Positions 16,465 through 25,771 of a stretch of 64,000 nt of DNA are shown in pieces. Within the stretch, counting starts at the first letter, position 1; every line of letters begins with the position of its first letter. The stretch is from contig JAKDJD010000009.1 of NCBI GenBank assembly GCA_030454085.1, positions 1-64,000 on the forward strand. The letters run 5' to 3'. The notes below the pieces were generated by a model that was not told where the DNA came from, did not search any database, and worked only from the letters and a program-made list of their open reading frames with translations. The stretch comes from Kocuria sp. (GTDB lineage: Bacteria; Actinomycetota; Actinomycetes; Actinomycetales; Micrococcaceae). Position numbers and translations under genes: made by a program.

Positions 16465-18135
16465 ATGCGAAAGCTGTCCCACGTCCAGGACCCAGGAATC
16501 AGGGTCCCAAAGATCATCACGGCTGAGACCATCTATTGCCTGGACCGGGACGGCACGAGCCCGGAAGCCTTCCTGTGCATTGACGGATGGATCCGACACC
16601 TAGGCACCGAGCAATCCTGCCGCACGGCGTCCGCACGGATTAGCGCGATCGAGCCTGAAACCATCGACATGGGCACATCAACCGTGGTCCCAGGCTTCAT
16701 CGATGCCCACGCACACCCGCTCATGCTGGGGCAGATGATGAGTTGGGTCGACTGCGGGCCGGACAAGGCCTCCAGTATCCCCGAGATCGTCGACCTGCTC
16801 CGTGAGGCCGCTGTTTCGCTGCCCGAGGGACGACCGGTCCGCGGGTACGGCTACGAACAGAGGAACCTGGCCGAACGGCGTCATCCCACCCGATTCGAGC
16901 TCGACGAGGTCGCCACCGACCGGGAGGTCTATCTGATGAACGCCTCCGGACACGGCGGTGTGGTCAACTCGTACACTTTCCGGCTGCACGGTGTGAACGC
17001 GTCGACACCGGACCCCGTCGGAGGGAAATTCTTCCGCGACGACGATGGTGAGCTGACCGGCGAGCTCTCGGACGCTGCCTGCAATATCCTGACCGGCTTG
17101 GAAGGTGTGAAGATCGGGCACCACGGCCCGAACTTCCACCTGGCTGACGAACCGGCCGAGCACCTGCGACAACTCCAGGTGGCACAGGAAAATTTTCTGG
17201 CCGGAGGAGTAACGACCATCGGAGACTGCCAAGTCAGTCGCCGCGAATTCAACATGTATCTCAGACTTGCGGAACAAGACCAGCTGAACGTCAGGGTCAG
17301 CATGTACCTGCTGTCCCACCTGCTGGACGAGGCCCTCGAGATGGGCCTTCACGGGCAGTTCGGCAACGAATTCCTCAGTTTCGCCGGCATCAAGCTCTAC
17401 GCTGACGGAACCCTGGGCGGATGGACCGCGTACTTTCCTGATGGGTACGTCGGCGACCCCTGCCGAACCGGTCAGCTCTATCACGATCCCGAAGAATACA
17501 AACTGCTCGTCGAAAAGGCCCACGCCGCCGGACTCCAGACAGCCACCCACTCCCAGTCTCCAACGGCGTTGGAAATGGTGATCGGCTCACTGGAATCGGT
17601 CCTGCGTCAGCGACCGGATGCAGATGCCCGACACCGCATCGAACACTGTGGACTGCCCACACCCGAACAGATCACACGGATGGCCTCAGCCGGGATCTAC
17701 CCCGTCAATCAGCCCCAACACCACTTCAACTGGGGCGAGGGTGTCGAACAAGCGATTGGTACACCAGGCGAACGATTCAACCCGCTGGGCGAATTCCAGC
17801 GCGCGGGAGTACCCATCACGATCTCATCGGATGCCCCCGTGGCCGACCCTCGACCCATGGAAGCCATCCAGGCAGCATCGTCCCGGATCACCCGGAGAGG
17901 TGCCCAACTCGGACCGGACCAGCTGGCTATCGACGTCGACACCGCCCTGAGGGCCCACACGATCAACGCAGCCCACGTGCTCGGCCGTGAGCACGACATC
18001 GGAAGCCTCGAAGTCGGCAAACGCGCTGATTTCACGGTTCTGGACCAGGATCCGTACGCCACTGACGTCGATCTGCTTGCCTCGATCAAGGCCCTGGCCG
18101 TCTGGGTCGGTGGCGAGCAGGTCCACACCGCATAA
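16465..18135 (+). CDS. YtcJ-like metal-dependent amidohydrolase
   Basis: 556 residues with GAGAAGGAG before ATG 16465. Amidohydrolase superfamily landmarks: metal ligands DAHAHP (strand 1), the KLYADGTLGG block with the lysine, the THSQ histidine, the RIEHCG histidine, and the final aspartate in SSDAPV. C-terminal ALRAHTINAAHVLGREHDIGSLEVGKRADFTVLD is the composite beta domain of the YtcJ/LAF subgroup. It would hydrolyse an amide, formamide or cyclic amide in the cytoplasm. The MHS transporter 35 bp downstream is its probable uptake partner and the divergent Lrp protein its regulator. Confidence 0.88.
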   Translation: MRKLSHVQDPGIRVPKIITAETIYCLDRDGTSPEAFLCIDGWIRHLGTEQSCRTASARISAIEPETIDMGTSTVVPGFIDAHAHPLMLGQMMSWVDCGPDKASSIPEIVDLLREAAVSLPEGRPVRGYGYEQRNLAERRHPTRFELDEVATDREVYLMNASGHGGVVNSYTFRLHGVNASTPDPVGGKFFRDDDGELTGELSDAACNILTGLEGVKIGHHGPNFHLADEPAEHLRQLQVAQENFLAGGVTTIGDCQVSRREFNMYLRLAEQDQLNVRVSMYLLSHLLDEALEMGLHGQFGNEFLSFAGIKLYADGTLGGWTAYFPDGYVGDPCRTGQLYHDPEEYKLLVEKAHAAGLQTATHSQSPTALEMVIGSLESVLRQRPDADARHRIEHCGLPTPEQITRMASAGIYPVNQPQHHFNWGEGVEQAIGTPGERFNPLGEFQRAGVPITISSDAPVADPRPMEAIQAASSRITRRGAQLGPDQLAIDVDTALRAHTINAAHVLGREHDIGSLEVGKRADFTVLDQDPYATDVDLLASIKALAVWVGGEQVHTA

Positions 18136-18170
18136 CGGACTCGAACCGACCACCGCTTGAAGGACACACG

Positions 18171-19514
18171 ATGAGTACCTCTCCAACCCAGCAGCACCAG
18201 AAATCGAGGGCGAAAAAGGCTGCCTTCGCAGCGTTCATCGGCACCACCATCGAATGGTACGACTTCTACATCTATGCCTTTTCGGTCCCGATCGTCTTCG
18301 ATGTCCTCTTCTTTCCAGAGGGGACAGACCGGCTCACAGCCATCGCTGCCGGGTTCGCCGGAACCGCCGTCGGATTCCTCGCCCGCCCCTTGGGTGCAGT
18401 GATCTTCGGACATATCGGAGACCGATGGGGCAGGCGCCCGGCACTAGTGATGACTCTGACCCTGATGGGAACAGCGACCTTCATGATCGGGGTGCTGCCG
18501 ACCTACGCCGCCGTCGGGGTCGCGGCCCCGATCTTGCTGGTTCTCCTCCGTCTGATCCAGGGCCTGGCCGTGGGTGGTGAATGGGGAGGGGCGGTTTTGA
18601 TGTCCGTCGAGCACGCGGACCAGAACAAAAAGACCTTCTACGGCTCCTTCACCCAGCTCGGCAACCCCGCCGGTGCCCTGATGGCAACGTCGCTGCTGTC
18701 TTTGCTGGTCGGCGTCTTCGGAGAGGACAGCTTCGCCGACTTCGGATGGAGGATCCCCTTCTTGCTCTCAGCGGTGCTGGTCATTGTGGGATTCATCGTG
18801 CGGCAAAAAGTCGAGGAATCTCCGGTTTTCAAGACCGAAACGGCAGCCGTCCAACAACAGAACATCCGACAGAAAGCCCCGCTGATATCAGCCCTCCACG
18901 AGAATTGGGCGAACATGTTGCTGGGCGTCGGCGCCCTACCTGTGGCCACCGGCGGCTACTATCTCATCACCACCTTCGCAACGACCTATGCGACCGACCC
19001 CTCCGTGGGGCATTCGGAGACATTGATACTCAACGCCTTGAGCGTCGCCTCGATCGTGGAGCTGGGGGCCACGATCCTCTTTGGGTGGCTGGGCGACAAA
19101 CTGGGCAGAAAACCCGTGATCATCGGCGGTTCGATCGCTACCGCCTTGCTGGGTCCGCCCATGTTTCTCGGACTCGGCGGAGACAACGTGGTCTTGATCT
19201 TCCTCCTGGTGGCCGTCCTGCGGTTGGCCATGTCAGCCACCTATGGGCCCATGGCTGCGGCGATGTCCCAGATCTTCCGACCCCTATCCCGGTACACCAG
19301 CGTCTCGTTGACCTACCAAATGGCAGGCGCGATCTTCGGAGGCCTGATCCCCATCGCCGCCACGCTGAGCTTCCAGGCCACCGCAAGCATTTGGCCGACC
19401 ATCGGAATGCTGGCAGCCATGTGCGCACTCGGGGCTGTGTGCATGGGCTTTGCACCCCAGCGGCAAGATACCCCGTCCCAACCCACGCTCAGAACCGGGG
19501 AAGCAACAGCGTGA
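18171..19514 (+). CDS. MHS-family MFS symporter
   Basis: 447 residues with twelve expected membrane helices. The N-terminus TTIEWYDFYIYAFSVPIVF and HIGDRWGRRPALVMTLTLMG, and LLRLIQGLAVGGEWGGAVLMSVEHA, are the standard signature of metabolite:H+ symporters such as ShiA, KgtP and ProP. Such carriers take up organic acids or zwitterions. GAAGGACACACG precedes the ATG. It is directly downstream of the amidohydrolase, so it likely imports that enzyme's substrate. Confidence 0.9.
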   Translation: MSTSPTQQHQKSRAKKAAFAAFIGTTIEWYDFYIYAFSVPIVFDVLFFPEGTDRLTAIAAGFAGTAVGFLARPLGAVIFGHIGDRWGRRPALVMTLTLMGTATFMIGVLPTYAAVGVAAPILLVLLRLIQGLAVGGEWGGAVLMSVEHADQNKKTFYGSFTQLGNPAGALMATSLLSLLVGVFGEDSFADFGWRIPFLLSAVLVIVGFIVRQKVEESPVFKTETAAVQQQNIRQKAPLISALHENWANMLLGVGALPVATGGYYLITTFATTYATDPSVGHSETLILNALSVASIVELGATILFGWLGDKLGRKPVIIGGSIATALLGPPMFLGLGGDNVVLIFLLVAVLRLAMSATYGPMAAAMSQIFRPLSRYTSVSLTYQMAGAIFGGLIPIAATLSFQATASIWPTIGMLAAMCALGAVCMGFAPQRQDTPSQPTLRTGEATA

Positions 19515-19776
19515 CGGACTCCGTCTCGCCGTGGCGGACACATCATGCGTCAACGCCAAACATCACAGCGGGGCAAGAGCGGGTTTCAGCACGGGTCGAC
19601 TCGGGGTCTTCAACAAAATCGGGACCAGCGAGCAGCAAGCGATTGCCGTGATGAGCCCCAAGCCCGCGGAAAATCGGGGGGTCCAAGGAGTTTGTTCACC
19701 CTTTCGCTTTCATCCGGAAACCTCCTCCTGAGGAAGGGACAGCCACCGGACCACAGCCGTGAGCGAGTTGCAGGAG

Positions 19777-21273
19777 TCAGTGCACGCGCAGCGCTCGATC
19801 GATCAACCCCGGCACATCGGCCAGCGCCTCGAATGCTCCGGCCAGGACCCCGTCCGGCCGAACGAGATGTCCTGCAGCCTGACCATAGGTGTGGGCCCAG
19901 AGGTCCCGCTGCCCAGCAGCAACGTCTTGCATTCCCAGTGCCACAAACTCCGCACGGGTGTCGGTTCTCGTGACGGGCCCGTCGACGATCACGGTGAATT
20001 GTCTCGGGCTCAGAAGGTCATGCACACTTCCCCCGCCACGCAGCGTCAGGTGCGGGGCCCGAGTCCCGACGGCCATGCTCGGCTCATGGGGGTCTTCGAA
20101 TTCATCACCAGGAGGGGCGCCGTAGCGTGACCCCAACGCAAGGGTCAGGGCGTCGATCTCTCCGCTGGGTTTCTTCTGGCCAGGGGTTTTCCGGGAACGG
20201 AGAAGGGCCTGGTCGACTATGGCCTGATCGATGGGCCGACGCTCCCCTTCGTACGTGTCGAGCAGTCGGTGCGATGCGTCCCCACGTATCACCGCGGCGA
20301 GAATCCAGGCCGCATCGTGGACGTCGTGAACACCGGTGTTGCCACCCATCCCACCGTAGGGCGGCATGATGTGGGCGGCATCGCCCGCCAGAAAGATCCG
20401 GCCGGACCGGAACCGGTCGGCCACGAACGCCCCGGTACTCCATGTAGCGACGTCCTCGAAGTCCGGTTCCAGGCCAGAGAGACCGGTGGCCTGTCGCAGG
20501 AGGTCGGACAGCTCATCAGTGAGGTCCTCGGTCCGTCGGTCCTCCCACTCCGGGCGCACGTAGGTACCCATCTGCCAGCGTCGATCACCGGAATTTCCCC
20601 TGGCAAAGAGAAACGTGCTGGCCGCACGGCAGAACACGGCGTCGACGAATCGCCCACGCAAGGCCGGTGAAAGGTCGGCCCGGAATACCGCGCTGACGGA
20701 CCGCCCGGGAACCTCCGTTCCGGTCATGCCGACGCCCAGGTGCCGGCGTATAGCGCTACCGGCTCCGTCCGCGGCGATCACGAATCGGGCGCTAACGATT
20801 CGTTCCTGTCCGGCGTGACGGACGGTTGCCTCCACGCGATCTGCACGTTCCCCGAGCTCGAGAACGGCGGAATCGAATTCGACGTCTGCGCCGAACCGCC
20901 GTGCGGCTTTCAGCACGATGGGCTCCAGAACCTGCTGATCGCAGGAATAGGGGGTTGTCGGGCTCAGGTTCTGGGATTCGACGTCTTCGGCCGGGGGCGC
21001 AATCCACGTCGATAGGTCGTCGGACAGGGTCTGACCGATCACGAACCCCTTGCCCGGATCACCTGCGTCGCGGATCTCCTCTTGGATACCCAACGAACGG
21101 TAGAGCTCCATACTGCGTATCGTCACCAGGCGAGCTTTGGGATGTGTGGACGTCGACGGGTGCTTTTCGAACACCGTGGTCCTCACTCCGTGCTGAGCGA
21201 GAAACGCCCCAGCGGCCAGGCCGACGAGCCCGCCGCCGACGACAATGACGTCTGTGTCCGTGGATGCGCTCAT
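19777..21273 (-). CDS. FAD-dependent aromatic monooxygenase (PheA/TfdB-like)
   Basis: 498 residues. FAD sites in order: GxGxxG-type loop VIVVGGGLVGLAAGAFLAQHG near the N-terminus, the DG motif VIAADGAGSAIRRHLG near residue 170, and the GD motif IFLAGDAAHIMPPYGGMGGNTG near 300. A C-terminal thioredoxin-like extension ends VLAGAFEALADVPG, as in phenol and polyketide hydroxylases. It would hydroxylate an aromatic or polyketide substrate using NAD(P)H and O2. It is alone on its strand apart from the acetyltransferase remnant directly upstream, which may have brought the promoter. Confidence 0.88.
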   Translation of the reverse strand: MSASTDTDVIVVGGGLVGLAAGAFLAQHGVRTTVFEKHPSTSTHPKARLVTIRSMELYRSLGIQEEIRDAGDPGKGFVIGQTLSDDLSTWIAPPAEDVESQNLSPTTPYSCDQQVLEPIVLKAARRFGADVEFDSAVLELGERADRVEATVRHAGQERIVSARFVIAADGAGSAIRRHLGVGMTGTEVPGRSVSAVFRADLSPALRGRFVDAVFCRAASTFLFARGNSGDRRWQMGTYVRPEWEDRRTEDLTDELSDLLRQATGLSGLEPDFEDVATWSTGAFVADRFRSGRIFLAGDAAHIMPPYGGMGGNTGVHDVHDAAWILAAVIRGDASHRLLDTYEGERRPIDQAIVDQALLRSRKTPGQKKPSGEIDALTLALGSRYGAPPGDEFEDPHEPSMAVGTRAPHLTLRGGGSVHDLLSPRQFTVIVDGPVTRTDTRAEFVALGMQDVAAGQRDLWAHTYGQAAGHLVRPDGVLAGAFEALADVPGLIDRALRVH

Positions 21274-21586
21274 ATCCCGAGGCTACCTTCGGGGCAATCA
21301 TGACGTCGTCACCCATCGTGATGCCGCCCTGGTCCTGGAAGGCGCTTCCAGAATTGACGAATGTGCGCTCCCCGAACGTCGTGTTCTGCCCGAAGTCCGT
21401 GCGGAACGGCAGGAAGAGCATGAACGTTTCGGGTACCGTTGCCCCGCCGAGCTCACTCATGAGACGACGCAGTTCGGCCGGGTCACGGTAGTTGCCGTCG
21501 ATTTCCGCGGTGATGCGGAGTGCTCGCTGGCTGACCTCGTGCAACGGCCAGGTCAGAATCGGGGAACGAGCTCCTCCTGAATCCAA
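21274..21586 (-). pseudogene. Remnant of a sugar O-acetyltransferase (LacA/Maa-like)
   Basis: The frame reads the N-terminal half of a maltose/galactoside-acetyltransferase-like protein (EVSQRALRITAEIDGNYRDP, then LFLPFRTDFGQNTTFGERTF and SAFQDQGGITMGDDVMIAPK) and then breaks off exactly at the monooxygenase start. The left-handed helix with the catalytic His (normally next, TLNHD) is missing. Its beginning overlaps the end of the NmrA-like gene, so both ends look rearranged. Confidence 0.75.
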
Positions 21587-22422
21587 CCACGCAAGGGGGT
21601 CGGAGTCGTCGTGAGCAGCGAACGGGTTTGCTCTGCTTCGAAGCCTTCGCGCAATCCGGTGGACATCCCCAGAATCGCGTCAGCCATCCCGGGCGACATG
21701 CCGACCTGAAGGTACTGCTCACGCATTTGTTCGTCACTGATGTGCTCAACCCGAACTTCCCAGCCAAGCTCGTCCGACAAGATCTCCGCGGCTTGTGGCC
21801 ACGTCAGGTCCTCAGGACCATGAACCGCCCGGACGTGTCTCCCGGTCCAGTCGGGATTAAGCAGGGTGAGCGCCGCGACCTCGGCAATATCCCTCGGGGC
21901 CACCCAGCTCAAGGGCGCGTCTGGTGGCAACACCGTCTGAAGACATCCCGTTCTGATCGAGGAAAGGTCCATGAGCACGTTGGTGAAGAAAAAGCCGCAG
22001 CGAAGATGGGTGACATCCACGCCGCAGGCATCGAGAGCTACCTCCGTCTCGGCCAATCCATCGATTTCGCCGGCCCCGTGGCGCTTTTCCGCGCCAACGC
22101 TGCTCTGGAAAACAACCCGCCCGATCCGGTTCGCCTCGACCGCGACCACGACTGACTCCGTCGCACGACGGTAGTCCCCCAGAGGATCCGGCGAGGCGGT
22201 CGGCGGGTCGACCCAATAGATCGCGTCAACACCAGCGGTGGCTGAAACAATCTGGTCCGGATCAAACGAATCCGCTTGCATCACGTCCGCATACTCTGCA
22301 ACGGACGCGGGGATGTTTTCAGGATGACGGGTGAGCAACAACGGTCTGACTCCCGACCGTATGAGCATGCGCGTCAGGTGTTGACCAACGTTTCCTTGTG
22401 GGGTCGTGATGGCGATCTTCAT
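21553..22422 (-). CDS. NmrA-like NAD(P)-binding protein
   Basis: 289 residues from ATG 22422, preceded by GAGGAATC. The Rossmann start KIAITTPQGNVGQHLTRMLIRSG has the TPxGxxG variant of the NmrA/atypical SDR group. Mid-protein VDAIYWVDPPT and VVFQSSVGAEKRHG and the block VTHLRCGFFFTNVLMDLSS are typical. No YxxxK active site is apparent, as expected for NmrA-like redox sensors and quinone oxidoreductases. The gene is divergent from a WYL-type regulator 84 bp away, its likely controller. Confidence 0.85.
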   Translation of the reverse strand: MKIAITTPQGNVGQHLTRMLIRSGVRPLLLTRHPENIPASVAEYADVMQADSFDPDQIVSATAGVDAIYWVDPPTASPDPLGDYRRATESVVVAVEANRIGRVVFQSSVGAEKRHGAGEIDGLAETEVALDACGVDVTHLRCGFFFTNVLMDLSSIRTGCLQTVLPPDAPLSWVAPRDIAEVAALTLLNPDWTGRHVRAVHGPEDLTWPQAAEILSDELGWEVRVEHISDEQMREQYLQVGMSPGMADAILGMSTGLREGFEAEQTRSLLTTTPTPLRGWIQEELVPRF

Positions 22423-22506
22423 GATGATTCCTCTCTTCCCGTCGTGCTTCCACGCTAGGTTCAGATACGGCCTGATCCTGTCCGCATTGCGTGGAATCAT
22501 GGAGCC

Positions 22507-23229
22507 ATGGATTCCCCCTCGACGCGATCGCTCAGACTGCTGGCACTGCTCCAGTCGGGAGGAGAATGGGGTGGTCGCGAGCTGGCTGACCGGCTTCAGG
22601 TCAGCGAACGGACCGTGCGCCGGGATGCCATGCGTCTCCGCGACATGGGTTACGAGGTCCGGTCCCGCCCGGGCCCCGGCGCCACCTACGCGCTGCGGCC
22701 AGGCATGAAGATTCCGCCGTTGCTGCTCACAGCGGACGAGGTCTCGACGATGATCACAAGCCTGTTGGTTCTCGAAGCGTGGTCACCCGGCGACGCCACC
22801 GCCGCGACCGCACGGGCCAAGCTCGAGCAAGTGCTGCCCAGAAAGCTGAAACAGCGCGCCGCCGCGGTGGCCCTCTCGACGCAGGTCTCTCGGGAGCCTC
22901 CGGCCCCCGTGGACTGGAACCTCGTGGGAAAGATCGCCGACGCCGTTGCGACGGGTTCGCGGGTCACTTTCGACTACACCGATCAGTTCGGTCGCGGTTC
23001 GCATCGGACCGTCGAACCGTATCGGCACCTCCTACGCCGACAATGCTGGTACCTCATTGCCTACGATCTGATGCGCGAGGACTGGCGCATCTTCCGCCTC
23101 GATCGGATCGAGGGGGCCATAGCCTCCCCCGGACCGCACGACCCGCGCGTCTTTCCGTGGACATCGATCGATGAATGGCTCACCAGCGACGACGGACCAA
23201 ACGACCGCACCGGGCCTCCGGATGAGTAG
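22507..23229 (+). CDS. HTH-WYL (YafY-type) transcriptional regulator
   Basis: 240 residues. N-terminal winged helix LLALLQSGGEWGGRELADRLQVSERTVRRDAMRLRDMGYEV, then a central helical linker and a WYL domain with VTFDYTDQFGRGSHRTVEPYRHLLRRQCWYLIAYD, the ligand-sensing fold named for its Trp-Tyr-Leu run (WYLIAYD here). WYL domains sense nucleic-acid pieces or small ligands. It is divergently transcribed from the NmrA-like gene, so regulation of that gene is the simplest guess. Confidence 0.88.
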   Translation: MDSPSTRSLRLLALLQSGGEWGGRELADRLQVSERTVRRDAMRLRDMGYEVRSRPGPGATYALRPGMKIPPLLLTADEVSTMITSLLVLEAWSPGDATAATARAKLEQVLPRKLKQRAAAVALSTQVSREPPAPVDWNLVGKIADAVATGSRVTFDYTDQFGRGSHRTVEPYRHLLRRQCWYLIAYDLMREDWRIFRLDRIEGAIASPGPHDPRVFPWTSIDEWLTSDDGPNDRTGPPDE

Positions 23230-23282
23230 GACCGGCGAATGCGGGCGCTCCGGCGTCCGCCTCGAGACAGTCATCCCACGGT

Positions 23283-23483
23283 TCAGGAGGCCGCACGCAA
23301 CGCCTCGTCGTCGGCCTTCGTATCATCGTCGGTCCAGTACGTGTCGGGCGGATTGTCCAGGTGCCACTTCACCGACTCCGCGACTCGCGTGGCCGGGCCG
23401 GAGGGCGCCCAGGACAAGAGGTTCTGAGCCAGGGCGGACGACGTCAGGATGTGCTGCCGCGGCGATCCGGTCAACCTGTTCAT
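23283..23483 (-). pseudogene. C-terminal fragment of an epimerase/oxidoreductase
   Basis: A 66-codon frame whose middle (LLSWAPSGPATRVAESVKWH) matches the extreme C-terminus of extended SDR/NAD-dependent epimerases, where the last helix carries xxSVxWHLxNPP. No catalytic core exists upstream in any frame on this strand. No ribosome site is visible. It is most likely a leftover of a deleted gene; identity is tentative. Confidence 0.4.
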
Positions 23484-23604
23484 CCCAACGAGCCTGGTAC
23501 TGACAAGGCCAGGCGCAATGATTCAACGGCTGGTTGTGTGGATGGTGTCAGAGCTGGTGAGAATTCATCAGTTGCCTCATGCAGAAGTGAAGGAAGATTC
23601 CCAC

Positions 23605-23895
23605 ATGGTCATTCTCAACGTTTTCTTCGACGTCAAGCAGGAACACGAGGGCGCCTTCGTCAAGCTCCTCCACCACATGGTTGTTGAGTCCAACAAGGAG
23701 CAGGGTTGCACTCTGTACCAGTTGCACCGGAACGTCGCGGAGCCCCTGTCCTACAACCTCATCGAGCATTGGGACACCCAGGAGGACCTCGATGCACATG
23801 CGCAGACGACACACTGGAAACACTTCGACGCAACGGTCAACGACTACCTCAATTCCCAGTACGAAGAGCACCACTACCAGGAAATCGACTTCTGA
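23605..23895 (+). CDS. Antibiotic-biosynthesis-monooxygenase (ABM) domain protein
   Basis: 96 residues from ATG 23605, with AAGGAAG eight bases upstream. A single ferredoxin-like ABM domain: VILNVFFDVKQEHEGAFVKLL, ESNKEQGCTLYQLHRN (the usual ExGCxxY), LIEHWDTQEDLDAHAQTTHW and an end helix. Relatives degrade quinones, haem or reactive carbonyls, or act as small dimeric oxygenases without cofactor. It lies 57 bp before the DJ-1/PfpI gene and is likely co-transcribed with it. Confidence 0.88.
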   Translation: MVILNVFFDVKQEHEGAFVKLLHHMVVESNKEQGCTLYQLHRNVAEPLSYNLIEHWDTQEDLDAHAQTTHWKHFDATVNDYLNSQYEEHHYQEIDF

Positions 23896-23952
23896 GGCGA
23901 TCCTCCGCGGACGAAGAGGTCGGCCTCGACCCGGCAGAGAAGGAGTTACATC

Positions 23953-24498
23953 ATGAGCGATCCGAAGAAGATCCTCGTCATCGCCACCTCATACGGTGTG
24001 GAAACAGACGAGCTCATCAAGCCCAAGGAGTATCTGGAGGAAAACGGCCATCGTGTGACGGTCGCTACCCCGGAGAACGAATCGATCCAGACCCTGGTCA
24101 TGGATTACGACTCGGGCGCCCGGGTTCCCTCTGATGCACTGCTCTCTGAGAGCCAGGCGGATGACTTCGACATCCTGATTGTTCCAGGAGGGACAATCAA
24201 CGCCGATGCGTTGCGGCAGGATGATCACGCTCAACGACTGGTGAAAGCCTTTGCGGCAGCGGGCAAACCAATAGCAGCGATCTGCCACGCACCGTGGCTG
24301 ATCGTGGAAGCGGACCTCGTGGTCGGGAAAACCCTCACGTCGTTTCCTTCCCTGCGCACCGACGTGAACAACGCCGGCGGGGCATGGGTGGACAAGCCCG
24401 TGGTGGTTGACGATACGAACGGGTTCATCCTGATCACCTCGAGGACTCCCAAGGACATGGAGCAGTTCACGGCGGCCATCAGTGGTCAGCTCGACTGA
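23953..24498 (+). CDS. DJ-1/PfpI-family protein (type 1 GATase-like)
   Basis: 181 residues. The core reads KKILVIATSYG at the first strand, LIVPGGTINADALRQDDHAQ in the middle, and PIAAICHAPWLIVEADLVVGKTLTSFPSLRTDVNNAGG with the nucleophile Cys in AICHAPW at its nucleophile elbow. Relatives are glyoxalase III, deglycase or protease-like stress proteins. AAGGAG precedes the ATG. The stop codon shares one base with the ATG of the following XRE gene, so the two are translationally coupled. Confidence 0.9.
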   Translation: MSDPKKILVIATSYGVETDELIKPKEYLEENGHRVTVATPENESIQTLVMDYDSGARVPSDALLSESQADDFDILIVPGGTINADALRQDDHAQRLVKAFAAAGKPIAAICHAPWLIVEADLVVGKTLTSFPSLRTDVNNAGGAWVDKPVVVDDTNGFILITSRTPKDMEQFTAAISGQLD

Positions 24499-25373
24499 TG
24501 GCCTCTCGGAGTCTCGCGCAACCGACCTTCTTTCGGAAGGAGCCCGTACGCGCCTCTGAAGAGTATCGACATACGGCGTTGGCCGGTTTTCTCCGCACGC
24601 GTCGTGCCCGCATCGGCCCGGACCCTTGCTGGCCGGTTGTCGAGGCGGGCACGCCGCGTCGGGTACCCGGTCTTCGCCGTGAAGAGCTCGCCTGGGCCGC
24701 GGGTGTCAGCACGGAGTATTACACGAAGCTCGAACAGGGCCGGGCGGCCCACCCTTCCGCCTCAGTGGTGAGTTCGCTGTCGGAAGTTCTGCAGCTCAGT
24801 GAATTGGAGTCCCGGTACATCCAGGCCCTCGCGACCCCCGGTCCAGGGCAGGGTGATGAGGAGGACACAGCGACTGTCACTCACGCTGAACACATTTTGC
24901 GCAGTCTGGGAAACCAGCTGCGTGATCCGGTGATGCTGCACATTCTCACGGAAGACCTGACGATTCGGGGAGTTGCCCCGGCGACCGCCGGAATCCTGTT
25001 CCCCGACGGAGCATCTGAGCCCGGTCACGGTTTCGATCTCTCGCTTCTCACCTACATCTTCACCGATCCGCAGAGTCGTCAGGTGTATGTCGACTGGTCC
25101 GACAAAGCCCGAGAGGTGGTCGGGCTGACGCATTTGGCCCTGGCCAGGTCCATTCCGACGCACCAGCTTCTCGAAGCACTTCGCACCGCATGGGACAACA
25201 GCTCCGCGTTCCGATACTTGTGGTCGCGGTACGAACCGTATGAGAAAGCCTACGGTTCGTGGCGGCTTCAGGTGGAAGGCCGGGGGATCGTCGTCTGCAA
25301 CTACACGACCTTTCAGGTCCCTTCGAGCCGCAACGTCTCCCTGGTGGTGTACACCGAGGCGGAGACGGGCTGA
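24498..25373 (+). CDS. XRE-family regulator with MmyB-like ligand domain
   Basis: 291 residues. After an N-terminal extension, the helix-turn-helix has the actinobacterial pattern LAGFLRTRRARIGPD, RRVPGLRREELAWAAGVS, TEYYTKLEQGR. The rest is the MmyB-like PAS-fold domain (HILTEDLTIRGVAPATAGIL, then TYIFTDPQSRQVYVDW and FRYLWSRYEPYEK), which in homologues binds a fatty acid or similar ligand. It is coupled to the DJ-1/PfpI gene, so the ABM-PfpI-XRE set forms one small stress unit that may regulate itself. Confidence 0.9.
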   Translation: MASRSLAQPTFFRKEPVRASEEYRHTALAGFLRTRRARIGPDPCWPVVEAGTPRRVPGLRREELAWAAGVSTEYYTKLEQGRAAHPSASVVSSLSEVLQLSELESRYIQALATPGPGQGDEEDTATVTHAEHILRSLGNQLRDPVMLHILTEDLTIRGVAPATAGILFPDGASEPGHGFDLSLLTYIFTDPQSRQVYVDWSDKAREVVGLTHLALARSIPTHQLLEALRTAWDNSSAFRYLWSRYEPYEKAYGSWRLQVEGRGIVVCNYTTFQVPSSRNVSLVVYTEAETG

Positions 25374-25570
25374 ACAGGTCCGAGGTGGATCGTCGAATCG
25401 ACGATGTCGGCTCCGCGCGCGATCGGCCGTCGGCCGGTCACGTGAGCCGGCGTCGTCGGAATTCTTGCCAAGGATCGTTGTCCCACGCCGCTGGACTATG
25501 GGTATGGTTCGTCGTGACACCGTTGTGGACCCCAATCCGCAACGGGCGCCACTGTCGAGGGGGGGAAAAC

Positions 25571-25771
25571 GTGACGGCGACCGAAAGCGACAGTGGGAGC
25601 GCATCGTCGAACTCGGTGGTATTTGCTCTCAACCGCGCTGACATCGCGATCATCAGCGTGGGCTGCGTGGCCATCGGGGTTGCCCTCGGCGTTTTCCTCC
25701 CGGCTATCGGTGGGGAGAAATCTGACCGCCGCCGTACTCCAGCGCCCAGAGGAAGAGCGATCGCCCCATGA
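25571..25771 (+). CDS. Small single-pass membrane protein, possibly a fragment
   Basis: 66 residues from GTG 25571 with GGGGGGAAAAC upstream. A hydrophilic Ser-rich start is followed by one membrane helix (ADIAIISVGCVAIGVALGVF) and a short basic tail. Its stop overlaps the aminotransferase ATG by 4 bp, which argues for translation. The tail ends abruptly, so it may be the beginning of a longer lost membrane protein. No family recognised. Confidence 0.4.
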   Translation: MTATESDSGSASSNSVVFALNRADIAIISVGCVAIGVALGVFLPAIGGEKSDRRRTPAPRGRAIAP

